A stretch of DNA of 64,000 nucleotides from the NCBI GenBank assembly GCA_029243605.1, contig JAQWRT010000046.1, positions 62,001-126,000 of the forward strand. Direction: 5' to 3'. Below the pieces are notes generated by a model, which saw only the letters and a program-made list of their open reading frames with translations, ran no database searches and had not been told where the DNA came from. The stretch's first letter is position 1, and every line of letters starts with the position of its first letter. The DNA comes from Myxococcota bacterium (GTDB lineage Bacteria > Myxococcota_A > UBA9160 > UBA4427). This document shows positions 9,399 through 18,753 of this stretch, in pieces. Position numbers and translations under genes: made by a program.

Positions 9399-10649
9399 TC
9401 AACCCGAGCTCAAGCAGATCTGCTCGCGCTCCCGGGCCGAGTTCAAGATTTCTAGAAATCTCGAGGCCGTCATCTGCGGGGCGAGGAGGCTGCGCAGGGA
9501 CTCAACTCGGGCCGCCTCGGTGTTTTCAATTTGAGTGACCAACGCCCGAAGCAGGGAGAGAAAACCTTTCGCCCCGGCGGCGTTCCCCAGGGCCATCTCG
9601 AGTTCCAGGGGAGAGACAGGGCGCAGTTGGCTGCCGTCTACGAATTCCACGCCCCCCCCAGATGAGAGTTCTCCCATCCGACGCATGGCGGCCCGCACGT
9701 ACCGATCGGTGAAATTCCCGCTCGGCCGCAGGGCTCGAGCGAGATCTCCGGAATCGAGTTGCTCCCTGAGCGATTCATCGAGCAAGAGAGCACAGCCCCG
9801 AACATCATCGGGCGCGAGTGAGCCCAGCGCGCTCGTTGCCCGCTCGACCCTTTCCTTCGCCGACTCCGCGAGAACCAAATCCACCGTAAACACATGGAGG
9901 TCGCGAGGAGCATCGAGGGATTGCCTCGACCTGACCTCGACCTCCGGGGCGTCTTGGCTCAGCACCAGTTTGACCATCAGGTCTTCCCCGAGTTGCTGGG
10001 AATAGCTCTCAGCGATCAACGGGCTCAGAATCTCTGCAACGCTGGCCGCGGCTTCGTCGGAAATCGACGTTTCGGTCAAGATCACGCCGTAGCCGTCGTC
10101 TGCCTCCTGGAGCCGAAAAGTCAGGGCTTCGTCGGTCAGGAAGGAAAGGCTCGTTCGGCCGGCGAAATAACGGTGGGACACGCTCACCAGCCGGTTCGGA
10201 AGAGGGGAAAGGTCCAACTCCACGGTCTCGGCGGCATCACCGAGGTTGAAGGTGATTGAGTCCTGCCGGTATCCCTCGGCGAAGGCTCGAATCGTCAGGG
10301 AGTCCCGGGGGCCCGCATCGAGCCTGGACGGCACGAGAAGGGCAACCGGAGCCTCGGCCTGCTCGAAACGCTTCTGGAAACCCGATCTCACATAGAAAAT
10401 ATCGAGATAAGCGCCCGACGGCGTGGTCGTCACCAAGATCCGTCTCTGGGCGTACATATGGTCGCTGCCCCGAACCAGGGAGACGAGAGGCGCCGAAAGG
10501 TGGCGAAAGCTCCAGGAGACCCGACTTTCCGGGCTCATATCGAGCACTTCAGCCGACGCCTCAGAGCTGTCTTCCGCCCGCGCGCTGGGCAAGCAAAGAA
10601 AAACGAGAAGGGCGCACGCAAGCAGTTCCCGGGATCGACCCACGATCAA
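9399..10649 (-). CDS. Exported protein of unknown function
   Basis: A 416-residue protein not recognised. A clear signal peptide (LLACALLVFLCLPSARA, cleavage near residue 25) predicts export. Residues 70-130 (RRILVTTTPSGAYLDIFYVRSGF) hint at a small beta domain of the PEGA sort, and the C-terminal third is helical (a repeated Leu/Ala/Arg pattern). It directly follows the anti-sigma gene (104 bp) and precedes radC (74 bp). Its position suggests that it belongs to the same transcript as the ECF sigma/anti-sigma pair, possibly as an envelope target or sensor; that is inference. Confidence 0.7.
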   Translation of the reverse strand: MIVGRSRELLACALLVFLCLPSARAEDSSEASAEVLDMSPESRVSWSFRHLSAPLVSLVRGSDHMYAQRRILVTTTPSGAYLDIFYVRSGFQKRFEQAEAPVALLVPSRLDAGPRDSLTIRAFAEGYRQDSITFNLGDAAETVELDLSPLPNRLVSVSHRYFAGRTSLSFLTDEALTFRLQEADDGYGVILTETSISDEAAASVAEILSPLIAESYSQQLGEDLMVKLVLSQDAPEVEVRSRQSLDAPRDLHVFTVDLVLAESAKERVERATSALGSLAPDDVRGCALLLDESLREQLDSGDLARALRPSGNFTDRYVRAAMRRMGELSSGGGVEFVDGSQLRPVSPLELEMALGNAAGAKGFLSLLRALVTQIENTEAARVESLRSLLAPQMTASRFLEILNSAREREQICLSSG

Positions 10650-10753
10650 CCGGCCAAAACCGTCGTCACTGGAGGAACCTCCAACTCAGCCCGTCAAGAT
10701 GAGCGAGTCGTCCAGCATAACGAGGTAGGCGGAATTCCGCCTCGCCGATCGAT

Positions 10754-11716
10754 CTAGCGGTAGGCGCTCGAGTCTTGCGTTCGAGAGGCAGCTTCAAAAT
10801 CTTCGGCGAGCAGATTGGCCCTTCGATTGGGACTCTGGCGGAGCGCCGCGATGATTTCGGGCAACTCACCCCTCTGTCTCGCATGCCGGGCGAGGTTGGC
10901 GATCCACAGCTCCTGTTCGGCCAAGGTCGAACTGCTCAGGGCAGAAGCAAAATCACCCGGATTTCGTTTCAGCCGTGCCAGCCACTCTTCGGCGCTGGGT
11001 TGTTTTTCCTGGGCCCGAGCACGACTCGGCACGGCCACCATCCGGGCACCCGATCGGCGGGCTTCAAGATTTACCCCCGCCGAATCGTAGAAAACATCGT
11101 CTTTAACGACTCCACCTCGGAATCCGCGAGCGTACTGGGAGAACTCATTCAAGGGAATCGGGTTGATGAGATGCGGCGTTTGCTGCTCCGGCACCCGAAC
11201 GGGGCCCGATTGGAGTCTGATCTGGAAATTCGCACCGGGCGCGCTCGCTCGAGCCACCGCTGACTTCGGCGAACGGCTGGGCACCGGAATACCCGCGAGA
11301 ACCGCACCATCGGCGGGAAGGGTTTGAGTCGCCAAGGAACCACCCGGCACCTCGAGAACCAGCGCCTTTTCGACCTCTCCGGCTCCACCGATGATTCCCA
11401 GTGCGATCAGGGCGACAGAAACCGGGGCCAGAACCCGGGGGTTCATCAGTAGGCGAAAAGCGGCTTGCAGCGATTCGAGCCAGGACACCCGGCTCTCTGC
11501 CTCGTGAACGCGTTGCATCACCGATTCACTGAAGCCCAGGGGAACCTCGGGCTCGGGAAGGGAGCGCAGGAGAGTGACCATTTCCTGCATCGATCGAATT
11601 TCACCGCGGCAATCGGAACAATCGTCGAGATGAGCGTCAAACAGTGCACGCTTCTCCAGCGGAAGGTGGCCTTCCAAGTAGTCGGCCATATGATCTTGAA
11701 CGTCGGAGTGATTCAC
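10754..11716 (-). CDS. Membrane-anchored zinc-finger anti-sigma factor
   Basis: A 320-residue protein. Residues 1-45 form a ZAS-type anti-sigma domain with H29-x3-C33-x2-C36 (HLDDCSDC). One hydrophobic helix near 94-112 would span the inner membrane, leaving about 200 residues outside. That sensor part has no recognised domain. The GTG start overlaps the sigma factor stop as GTGA, so the two are translationally coupled, the usual arrangement for an ECF sigma factor and its cognate inhibitor. The stimulus is unknown. Confidence 0.88.
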   Translation of the reverse strand: MNHSDVQDHMADYLEGHLPLEKRALFDAHLDDCSDCRGEIRSMQEMVTLLRSLPEPEVPLGFSESVMQRVHEAESRVSWLESLQAAFRLLMNPRVLAPVSVALIALGIIGGAGEVEKALVLEVPGGSLATQTLPADGAVLAGIPVPSRSPKSAVARASAPGANFQIRLQSGPVRVPEQQTPHLINPIPLNEFSQYARGFRGGVVKDDVFYDSAGVNLEARRSGARMVAVPSRARAQEKQPSAEEWLARLKRNPGDFASALSSSTLAEQELWIANLARHARQRGELPEIIAALRQSPNRRANLLAEDFEAASRTQDSSAYR

Positions 11717-12381
11717 GGAGAAAATTCCTCGTCTTTTACGCCTAAAAGGTCTTTCAGTTCGACACGAAGGGCTCGCCTTGCGCGATGGATTCGGGACTTG
11801 ACCGTCCCCTCTGCAATACTCAGGACTTCGGCGACCTCAGCATACGCCAGTCCCTCGATGTCGTAGAGAACCACCGGCATGCGAAGAGCGGGTGAGAGGC
11901 GCTGCAATGCCTGCCGGACATGGGCCGTCAATTCGGTCCCCGCCGTGGCATCCTCGGGGTCCCGCGGGGAGTAGGGGAGGTCGTCTCCCGCCGCGTGACG
12001 AACGGCCAATTTGTCTACTCGGGCTCGGCTCCGCCCGAGAGTCCTGCGGCGATTGAGGGCGGCGTTCGCCGCCACGCGGTACACGAAAGTGGAAAATTTG
12101 GACTCGCCCCGAAATCGGCGCCCGTGCCTGTGAAGGCTCAAAAACGTCTCCTGAGCGACGTCTTCGGCCTCCTCACGATTCCCCATCATGCGCATCAGAA
12201 GGCCAAATACCCGGCGCTCATGGCGTCGGACCAACTGCTCAAACGCACCGTCCTCGCCGTCCTTCCAGGCCCGGATCAGCTCGGCATCGGGGTCCTCAAT
12301 GACTACCCGGCGACGCCGGGATGAGGAATTCCCTCTCTCCACCCCGGCCATCGGGCCTCGCTCCACCATTTCGAAACTCAT
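11713..12381 (-). CDS. ECF-family RNA polymerase sigma factor (RpoE-like)
   Basis: A 222-residue sigma-70 family protein of the ECF class. Region 2 is evident in LVRRHERRVFGLLMRMMGN, EEAEDVAQETFLSLHRHGRRF and FSTFVYRVAANAALNRRR; region 4 in LRMPVVLYDIEGLAYAEVAEVL and GTVKSRIHRARRALR. The ATG at 12381 follows a GGAGG by about eight bases; the open frame further upstream overlaps moaC antisense composition and is dismissed. It would redirect transcription when released from the coupled anti-sigma factor. Its regulon cannot be read here. Confidence 0.93.
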   Translation of the reverse strand: MSFEMVERGPMAGVERGNSSSRRRRVVIEDPDAELIRAWKDGEDGAFEQLVRRHERRVFGLLMRMMGNREEAEDVAQETFLSLHRHGRRFRGESKFSTFVYRVAANAALNRRRTLGRSRARVDKLAVRHAAGDDLPYSPRDPEDATAGTELTAHVRQALQRLSPALRMPVVLYDIEGLAYAEVAEVLSIAEGTVKSRIHRARRALRVELKDLLGVKDEEFSP

Positions 12382-12452
12382 CGACTGCCTCCGGACCGAA
12401 TGACCCCGCTCCGCCGGAGGCGGTTCCCCATTCTTTTCGTCCGAGGGCGCGA

Positions 12453-12989
12453 TCATGCCCCGCCGGGGGCTCCCGGCCCGAATTCTTCTTCGCCCTCGCG
12501 TATAAAGGTCCCGCTCTTGCCACCCGTCTTGGAGGCCAGGCGAAGATTCTGCAGGCTCATCCCTCGGTCGATCGCCTTGCACATATCGTAGACCGTGAGC
12601 CCCGCGGCAGATGCAGCCACCAGGGCCTCCATCTCGACACCCGTGCGCCAATGGGTCTCGACGGTGGCCTGGACCTCTAGGCAGTTCGTTTCCCGATCCG
12701 GGTGCAAGAGAATCTCCACCGAATCTATCGGCAGGGGGTGGGCGAGGGGGATCCAGTCGGCCGCTCGCTTGGCGGCCTGAATGCCTGCGATTCGGGCAAC
12801 TGCGAGCACATCGCCCTTGGGCAGATCCCCTGCCGTAATCCGGAGCAGGGTCGCCGGTTCCATACTCACCTCGCAGCGAGCGACGCAACGGCGGTGTGAT
12901 AGAGGCTTCTCTCCCACATTGACCATCCGCGCATGACCTTCCTCGTCGAGGTGGGTCAGCCTACCGGGCTTGGTCGATTCATCGCTCAT
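12453..12989 (-). CDS. moaC: Cyclic pyranopterin monophosphate synthase MoaC
   Basis: A 178-residue MoaC, which converts the MoaA product to cyclic pyranopterin monophosphate in molybdenum cofactor synthesis. Diagnostic blocks are KGDVLAVARIAGIQAAKRAA, WIPLAHPLPI and GVEMEALVAASAAGLTVYDM followed by CKAIDRGM. The ATG at 12989 overlaps the stop of the upstream hydrolase as ATGA, deciding the start over an in-frame ATG eight codons earlier. No other molybdenum-cofactor gene is nearby. Confidence 0.95.
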   Translation of the reverse strand: MSDESTKPGRLTHLDEEGHARMVNVGEKPLSHRRCVARCEVSMEPATLLRITAGDLPKGDVLAVARIAGIQAAKRAADWIPLAHPLPIDSVEILLHPDRETNCLEVQATVETHWRTGVEMEALVAASAAGLTVYDMCKAIDRGMSLQNLRLASKTGGKSGTFIREGEEEFGPGAPGGA

Positions 12990-13846
12990 GTGGGCTCCAT
13001 TCGCAGCACCCAATCATAGAGGTCGGCATAGACCTTCTCTCGCTCGGGCTCATTGAAAATCTCGTGCATCAATCCAGGGTAGGTCAACAACTCTGCACTG
13101 AGACCCTCACTCCGCTCGGAATCCGCATAAAAACGACGGCTCCCCTCGACCTGACAAAGAGGATCGGATTCTCCATGCAGGAGCAAGAGCGGAATACTGA
13201 GGCCGACGACGGCTCTTTCCATGCGCTGAATAGTCTCCGACATACCGGCCCCCATGGCGGCCGTCACCTGGCCGTGAACCAGGGGGTCTTGCAGGTAGTC
13301 CTCGATGATTTCGGGCCGAGTCGAAAGCCCCTGAGCGTTGAGGCCCGCGTTCATGGCCATACGCGGAGCAATCCGTCTCAAGAGGCTGGCCAGGGTGAGC
13401 TTCAGCGGAGACAGGTCGGGAGAGAGCGACAGGGCGGGGCCCGAAGCGACAATCGCGCCCACGTCGACCCGCCGCTCGCATGCCATGGCGGTCACGATCA
13501 AGCCGCCCAAGCTGTGGCCCCCCAAGACCCGAGAACGGCCCGGATGCTTTTCGGCGACCACCGAGATCAAGCACTCCACGTCATCGAAAAATTCTTCAAA
13601 ATGGTCGACGTGACCCCGCTTGCCCGGCGAGCGACCGTGCCCCTGCTGATCATGGGCATAAACGGCAAAGCCACGCCGTGCAAACCAGCTGGCCATCTCT
13701 TCGTAACGGCCACCATGCTCACCGAAGCCATGAACCAGGATCAGCACTCTTTCGGGATGGGCGGGCATCCAAGAGCGCAGAAAAAGTTGCCGGCTCCGAC
13801 TCCCATCGAAGTAACCTTCTACGCGCCGAAGATCGTCAGCCTCCAT
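12986..13846 (-). CDS. Alpha/beta hydrolase, monoacylglycerol-lipase type
   Basis: A 286-residue serine hydrolase of the Hydrolase_4/lysophospholipase group. It has the oxyanion segment LVHGFGEHGGRY, the block YAHDQQGHGRSPGKRGHV, the nucleophile elbow GGHSLGG, the Asp turn LLLLHGESDPLC and the His region YPGLMHEIFNEPER. These match bacterial monoacylglycerol lipases and lysophospholipases, cytoplasmic enzymes with broad ester substrates. The ATG at 13846 follows GGGGGGAG; an earlier in-frame start 14 codons upstream is less likely. It is coupled to moaC by an ATGA overlap. Confidence 0.88.
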   Translation of the reverse strand: MEADDLRRVEGYFDGSRSRQLFLRSWMPAHPERVLILVHGFGEHGGRYEEMASWFARRGFAVYAHDQQGHGRSPGKRGHVDHFEEFFDDVECLISVVAEKHPGRSRVLGGHSLGGLIVTAMACERRVDVGAIVASGPALSLSPDLSPLKLTLASLLRRIAPRMAMNAGLNAQGLSTRPEIIEDYLQDPLVHGQVTAAMGAGMSETIQRMERAVVGLSIPLLLLHGESDPLCQVEGSRRFYADSERSEGLSAELLTYPGLMHEIFNEPEREKVYADLYDWVLRMEPT

Positions 13847-13922
13847 GCCGAAACTCCCCCCATTGATCGCTTTCGTCACCCGACACATTGAAGCGGGTAG
13901 GGCTCATCGAACCGGAGGAGGA

Positions 13923-14510
13923 TCAGGAAGTGCCGAGTTCCCGTACCCGCGCACGCGCCTCCAATACCTTCTCGAGGTAGGCGACGCCGCGAATTCTCGA
14001 GCCCCAGAAATAGGCCGAAATACCCTTCTCAATACCCAATCGCTCGATATTGTGCGCCAGGATGAAACAGCCGGCTTCGATATTGCTCTCGACAGTCGCC
14101 AGATTCCCTGCCAAGCCCAGGGGCTGCATCATGTGAGGCATCACCTGCATCAAGCCAACCGCGCCCTTCGGACTTCGAGCCCAGGGGCGAGCGCTGCTCT
14201 CTACAAGGACGATCGCCATCACGAGATCCGGATCGAGGCTATAGCGCGCGCTATAGCGGTCGATCGCCGCAACGATCCGAGTTCGCTCGCCGGGGGACAG
14301 AGAAGGATTGGCAAGCCGTAGGCTCTGCTCAAGTGCGTCCACGGTAGCCACGCGAAGGGGGGCGCTTGAGACCGCCGGCAGGGCAACTGCGACACCCTCG
14401 GTGGGAAGAAGCGGGTGGATTCCGCCGCTCAAAAACGCCGTGGCGAGAAGAGCAATCAAGCCCACCCTTCTGCGTCGCTTCCACAACCTGTCGTGATTCC
14501 CCAGATCCAA
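13923..14510 (-). CDS. Lytic transglycosylase (SLT domain)
   Basis: A 195-residue exported protein. A basic N-terminus and a hydrophobic segment (VGLIALLATAFLSGG) look like a signal peptide or anchor. The SLT domain shows DPDLVMAIVLVESSARPWA with the catalytic Glu in VES, then GAVGLMQVMP, NIEAGCFILAHNIERL and ISAYFWG. It would cleave peptidoglycan to 1,6-anhydro muropeptides. The TTG start at 14510 has GGAG about eight bases upstream. It begins the minus-strand run that includes moaC and the sigma factor. Confidence 0.88.
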   Translation of the reverse strand: MDLGNHDRLWKRRRRVGLIALLATAFLSGGIHPLLPTEGVAVALPAVSSAPLRVATVDALEQSLRLANPSLSPGERTRIVAAIDRYSARYSLDPDLVMAIVLVESSARPWARSPKGAVGLMQVMPHMMQPLGLAGNLATVESNIEAGCFILAHNIERLGIEKGISAYFWGSRIRGVAYLEKVLEARARVRELGTS

Positions 14511-14954
14511 GTTGAGTCTCCGCCAGCGGACACCCGCACCTGAATCAGCTGCTCAAACGCGGCGCCAGGATTCCGCTCGCGCGAATTCCTCACCGGTCAA
14601 AACAGGGTCTGGGGGGTACCGCCGAAGTTCTCTCTCGCGTCTTACCCGATCCGGCTCCCTGAACCCCTCCCTGATGGGTTCACAGCTTACCGATCGGTCA
14701 GGTAGACTATAGTCGTGCTCCCGACCGGAAACCATCGGCTTTTGACCAGAACCGGGCAAAAGCGGTGGGTTGAACGCCCCCAGGATGCTGGGCCTCCATG
14801 GGGCGGCCCGTTAGCTTTCCTGAATTCCCGAGGGATTCGTTACCTTGCCGCCCGAGCGCCTTCGGGCACCCGATTTGCCGCCGAACCGCCGCCTTTCGTT
14901 CGCATCCAAAGCCGGTGATCAAATTCAGGAATACCGACAGGGGCAAGCTTAATC
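14511..14954. other. Gene-free spacer (444 bp)
   Basis: Divergent intergenic region between the lytic transglycosylase and the PAS-HisKA gene. No coding sequence is supported. A TAGACTATAGT segment at 14702-14712 is the best candidate for a promoter -10 region, but no convincing -35 partner was found. No riboswitch class was recognised. Confidence 0.5.
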
Positions 14955-15584
14955 ATGGCTCCCAGCCACACGGACTCTGGAAAACTAGGCGCCGAGAGCC
15001 GTGAACTACTGGATGCACTGGAGAAACTCCACCCCCTGGTACTGGTATGGGGAGACAAATTTCAACTCCTTGGACTCAGTCGCCAGGCCTCTCGGCTGCT
15101 GGAGACTTCACCCCAGGATCCGCGGGGCGTATCGGCAGTCGATTTCTTCCACGCCCTGGCCACCGAACGAAGCCGTGACTGGGTTCGGGAAAAGCTATCC
15201 GCCGCAGCTGCCCCTCTCGAGGACGGCCAAGCTTTCGTAAGCGCCCGGCTCGATTTGGGCTCGCACGGCGACCCTACCCCCTGCGCTTACCTGTTCTTGT
15301 TCTCCGGACCTGCGGGCGACTCTCAATCCGCGACGTTCTGCTCCTTCAAGACCCAAGAAGCCCCGGAAAATACTTTCTTCGAAGCAGCCTCCCAACACAA
15401 GGCTGACGATCTAATTCACGATCTCCGTTCGCCCCTTCTCGCACTCATCGGTTTCGCCCGTTTACTCAACGAGGACTACGCGCAAATTCTGGACGAGCCC
15501 GGGCGACGCTTCACTCGCCAAATCGTCGAGGCCGCCTCCAAAATGAAGGAGGTCCTCGAAAAGTTTGAAGATTCCTCGTCGTGA
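14955..15584 (+). CDS. PAS-HisKA protein lacking an ATPase domain
   Basis: A 209-residue protein. The first 125 residues resemble a PAS sensor (LVLVWGDKFQLLGLSRQASRLL, a typical PAS entry). Residues 150-205 contain a histidine-kinase H-box, DDLIHDLRSPLLALIGFARL, with the phospho-acceptor His and the second helix of the dimerisation domain. The gene stops there: the following 180 bp up to lgt carry no HATPase_c domain in any frame, so this is not a simple frameshift. It could be a phosphotransfer or dominant partner phosphorylated by another kinase, or a remnant. Spacing to lgt is 186 bp. Confidence 0.75.
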   Translation: MAPSHTDSGKLGAESRELLDALEKLHPLVLVWGDKFQLLGLSRQASRLLETSPQDPRGVSAVDFFHALATERSRDWVREKLSAAAAPLEDGQAFVSARLDLGSHGDPTPCAYLFLFSGPAGDSQSATFCSFKTQEAPENTFFEAASQHKADDLIHDLRSPLLALIGFARLLNEDYAQILDEPGRRFTRQIVEAASKMKEVLEKFEDSSS

Positions 15585-15770
15585 ATCGCGGAGCTCTGCA
15601 CCCGAGATCCCTCGCCCTCAGCGAGTGCCGAAATCAGCCAAGAACCCCGGTGTCCGGCGGGAGGGAGATCGCCCTCTCAGCCTTGCTCGTACCCGATCCA
15701 TCCTTTACGGTCTCGGCTCACCGCGAGAGCAAGCGGCTCGAGCGTATGAAAAATTCCAGAGGGCAGTCGA

Positions 15771-16538
15771 ATGTATCCTGAGCTCTTCACGATCCCAGGG
15801 CTCAACTACACCGTAAGCTCATTCGGTGTGATGATGTCACTGGGCTTCCTGATCGGTTATTGGATCACATATAGCCGCATGGAGGAGTTGGGCCTCGACC
15901 CGGAGCCGGTCACCAATATCCTCATTTGGATCATGCTTGGCGGAATCATCGGGTCAAAGCTCTACTACGCGACCGATGTCTCCATCAGAGAGGGCTACCC
16001 ATTCGCCGACCTTTTCTTCGCTCGCGCCGGCATTACCTGGTATGGCGGGCTCATGGGGGGCACCCTCGCGGGCGTACTGGGGTGCCGCTTTCTCAAGATA
16101 CCCACCCTGGCCTTCTCCAACGCCGTCGCCCCAGCTCTGGCAGTCGGGCAATCGTTCGGACGCATTGGATGCTTTCTCGTGGGGGACGACTACGGAAAAG
16201 TCTCGAGTGTCCCCTGGGCTATAGCCTTCCCCAACGGTGCTCCCCCCACCTTCGAACGCGTTCACCCGACCCAACTCTACGAGGTCGGCTGGCTCCTCCC
16301 GGTTGCCCTTTTTCTGTGGTGGAGACGCGACAAAAGCCCGTTCCTGCTGGGCGAATACCTCGTCCTCAACGGGGCGGGACGGATCGTCATTGAAAACTGG
16401 CGGGTCAATCAAAAGGTTTTCCTCGGAATGACTGAACCCCAGCTGATCGGGTTCGCCTTGGTCTGCATCGGAAGCGGCCTCTGGTTCTACTTCCTCAAGA
16501 CGGGGCGGAGCATGGAGTCGGCCCAGGCGACGAGCTGA
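15771..16538 (+). CDS. lgt: Prolipoprotein diacylglyceryl transferase Lgt
   Basis: A 255-residue integral membrane enzyme with about seven hydrophobic helices. It transfers diacylglycerol from phosphatidylglycerol to the lipobox Cys of prolipoproteins. The Lgt signature region is GQSFGRIGCFLVGDDYG (126-142), followed by ERVHPTQLYE and FLLGEYLVLNGAGRIVIENWR. The loop that carries the conserved His of E. coli Lgt reads ITWYGGL here, with Tyr in the His position, a variant also known in other phyla. It fits with LolA and the lipobox proteins elsewhere in the window. Confidence 0.94.
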   Translation: MYPELFTIPGLNYTVSSFGVMMSLGFLIGYWITYSRMEELGLDPEPVTNILIWIMLGGIIGSKLYYATDVSIREGYPFADLFFARAGITWYGGLMGGTLAGVLGCRFLKIPTLAFSNAVAPALAVGQSFGRIGCFLVGDDYGKVSSVPWAIAFPNGAPPTFERVHPTQLYEVGWLLPVALFLWWRRDKSPFLLGEYLVLNGAGRIVIENWRVNQKVFLGMTEPQLIGFALVCIGSGLWFYFLKTGRSMESAQATS

Positions 16539-16614
16539 GTCAGGCCTTGCTGGTCTCTACAGGCTCTCTAAGAGGCGAATTCAGCGCCGGCCCGAAGCGA
16601 AAGCAGCAGCGGTT

Positions 16615-17544
16615 CTAATCCGCCTTTTCCCCCAAATCATTCAAGGCCGCAATCTGCAGGCGAATCTCGGGCGAAATCTCCACTTCTCGGCTTTTTTCCA
16701 CATGCTTTGCGGCTGCCAGGGCCAGGGCAACCCGCCCCCGATCCCCACCGATACCCTCGCATGTCAGCCAGGTCGCAAGGTTTTCGACGCAGCAGGCGTA
16801 GTCTCGGGCCAGGAAGGCTTTCATTGCCTGGGCGAAGGCAGACGCACCCTTGACCGCTGGGGCGTTCCGGAGCTGACCCAGAATTTGGAGCGCTTCCTCG
16901 TAGAAACCACTGTCGATATACGAGGTGGCCGCTTTCATAAAGCCGGTTTCTTCGCTTCCGTGGATCTCGACGAACAGGGTCTGAACCTCTCGAGAGAAAA
17001 CCATCTCGACGGCTTCGCGCTCTTCGTAGAGACAGCGAGCGAGTAGATCGTTGTCCGCGTCTTCAATAAGTAGGCGAATGAGCTGACTGCTCGTCAGGGC
17101 GAGCAGTGCCTCCAACTCGAGGACCGACTCTTCCAAGCGAGAAGCCGAAGAACTCAAAATCCGCTCAAACTCCCGCGAAAGTTCGGGAGCCAGGGGGTTC
17201 GCGTCGGTCTTCAGAGCATCAACTCGAGACCCATAGCGCTCCTGTTGGTAGAGGTTCTCGCGAAGGATCATCGCCTCATGAAAGAGTGAGCCAATAGCCA
17301 AATCAAAAAGGGCCTCGGTTCGAAATTCGACCGGTGCGCCTCCAGCATCTGCGCGGAAAATCGAGTGACACTTTTCCTTGAGTCGATAGAGAGCGCTCGA
17401 GGGACCATCGCCAACCAGGCTCTCGACCAAATCAAAGGAGAGATCGTCGGAGCGATAGCGATCAACCAACTCGGCGAGTTCTTTATGAACAACTAGGAAC
17501 TCGCGGATAACGCCGGCGATTCCGACGCGCTCATTCAGGGGCAC
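16615..17544 (-). CDS. Unknown helical protein
   Basis: A 309-residue cytoplasmic protein not recognised, with no signal peptide or membrane helix. It is strongly helical; residues 195-260 (AATSYIDSGFYEEALQILGQ, then AFLARDYACCVENLATWLTC) resemble a pair of tetratricopeptide-like repeats. The composition is rich in Leu, Glu and Ala. It lies upstream of nothing obvious: lgt converges on it from the left and an inositol-phosphatase-family gene lies downstream in coordinate, on the same strand and transcribed before it with an 85-bp gap, so the two may be cotranscribed. Confidence 0.7.
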   Translation of the reverse strand: MPLNERVGIAGVIREFLVVHKELAELVDRYRSDDLSFDLVESLVGDGPSSALYRLKEKCHSIFRADAGGAPVEFRTEALFDLAIGSLFHEAMILRENLYQQERYGSRVDALKTDANPLAPELSREFERILSSSASRLEESVLELEALLALTSSQLIRLLIEDADNDLLARCLYEEREAVEMVFSREVQTLFVEIHGSEETGFMKAATSYIDSGFYEEALQILGQLRNAPAVKGASAFAQAMKAFLARDYACCVENLATWLTCEGIGGDRGRVALALAAAKHVEKSREVEISPEIRLQIAALNDLGEKAD

Positions 17545-17629
17545 ATTGCCACCCGAAGCACCCGTGCGGATCGCACTTTCTCCGGGCCGAACACCCGAAT
17601 GTCCACACCCTCAGATCGACGAATTCGCC

Positions 17630-18460
17630 TCATCCGTCGCTCCCAATAATACGTTGGAGCATCGACTGATCATTCTCGTCGGCTGCAAGCGTCAATGCCC
17701 AGTGCGGTTCATCGAGGTTTACGGGAAATGCCTGCCCACGATCTCCCAGAATGGAAACCCCCGCCTCTCGGGCGATCACCAGCCCGACCCTTCCCCGAAT
17801 CGAGATACCCGTTGCATTGCTCCGATCCGCCAAGCGTAAGCCCGCCCGGACACCCTGGATAAGGGGGGCGACGGCCACGGCCCCTCCACAGGCGGGGACG
17901 ACTTCCAGACCCTCCGCTTTCAGCGCTTGTCGAATCGAGTCCGGAACGTTGTGGGACACGAAAATGACATCGCCATCGGCGGAGGCAGAAGCCCGCTCCG
18001 GGACCTCACCACTCCCCAGAGTTTCTGCTCCGACACCAAAACTTCCACGAAAAAGTACATCCTCACGGGGGAGTGCCACCAAGGCAGACTTCATTTCTCC
18101 AGCCAGAGCCAACCCAACGATTACGGCGTAGGGTCCTCTCTCCTCGAGGTAAGAGTGAAGTGTGCCATCTATGGGATCAATGATCACAAGAGACTCGCCT
18201 TGCTCTGGGAACCTCTCGACTCCGGGTGTCTCTTCCTCGGCCGCCAAGGCAACCGTGGGAAACTCCTCGTAGAGCGCCGACAGAATGGTTTCCTGAACTC
18301 GCGTATCCGCCTCGGTGAGCGCCTGCTTGACCGCGGTTCTCTCTCCCATCTTGGGGGTATTGACCACGCTCCCCTCAAGCAATCGGGCAAGTTTTGCGGC
18401 CCGGTGGACAGCCGGGGTCATCTTGGTGGCGAAATCGGCGGGACTCGGCTGGTCCTTCAT
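17630..18460 (-). CDS. Inositol monophosphatase family protein
   Basis: A 276-residue member of the lithium-sensitive phosphatase fold. Metal-binding motifs are visible: VALAAEEETPG (Glu site) and VIIDPIDGTLHSY (Asp-x-x-Asp-Gly-Thr). The C-terminal half is diverged: the usual WDxAAG metal motif is not recognisable (AVAVAPLIQGVRAG occupies the region). Substrate might be inositol phosphate, fructose bisphosphate, a 3'-nucleotide or histidinol phosphate; the sequence does not decide. It follows nrdJ on the same strand after 293 bp with no recognised gene between. Confidence 0.8.
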   Translation of the reverse strand: MKDQPSPADFATKMTPAVHRAAKLARLLEGSVVNTPKMGERTAVKQALTEADTRVQETILSALYEEFPTVALAAEEETPGVERFPEQGESLVIIDPIDGTLHSYLEERGPYAVIVGLALAGEMKSALVALPREDVLFRGSFGVGAETLGSGEVPERASASADGDVIFVSHNVPDSIRQALKAEGLEVVPACGGAVAVAPLIQGVRAGLRLADRSNATGISIRGRVGLVIAREAGVSILGDRGQAFPVNLDEPHWALTLAADENDQSMLQRIIGSDG

Positions 18461-18753
18461 CGGGGGAGCTAGACCTTTAGAAAACCTGACGGGCTCTAGG
18501 TGGAAGGTGGAAGGAAAAGTGAATCCTACCCCATGGTATCAGGGGCTGAACCCCGAACCGGCAGAAAACGGGGAACCCCAAGAGCCTGGCCCGGGAGGGC
18601 AAAGCGCAGGAACCGAAAGCCCCCCAAGCGACCTCTGGTCTCGCACCTTGCGGCGACTCGCGCCGCTCCCTGTTCAGCACAGCAGAACTCGGTGAGCTTG
18701 ACCTCTTGTGCCGCGACTCATTTCTAAGCCACCGGCGACTTGAGGCCGCCCAC

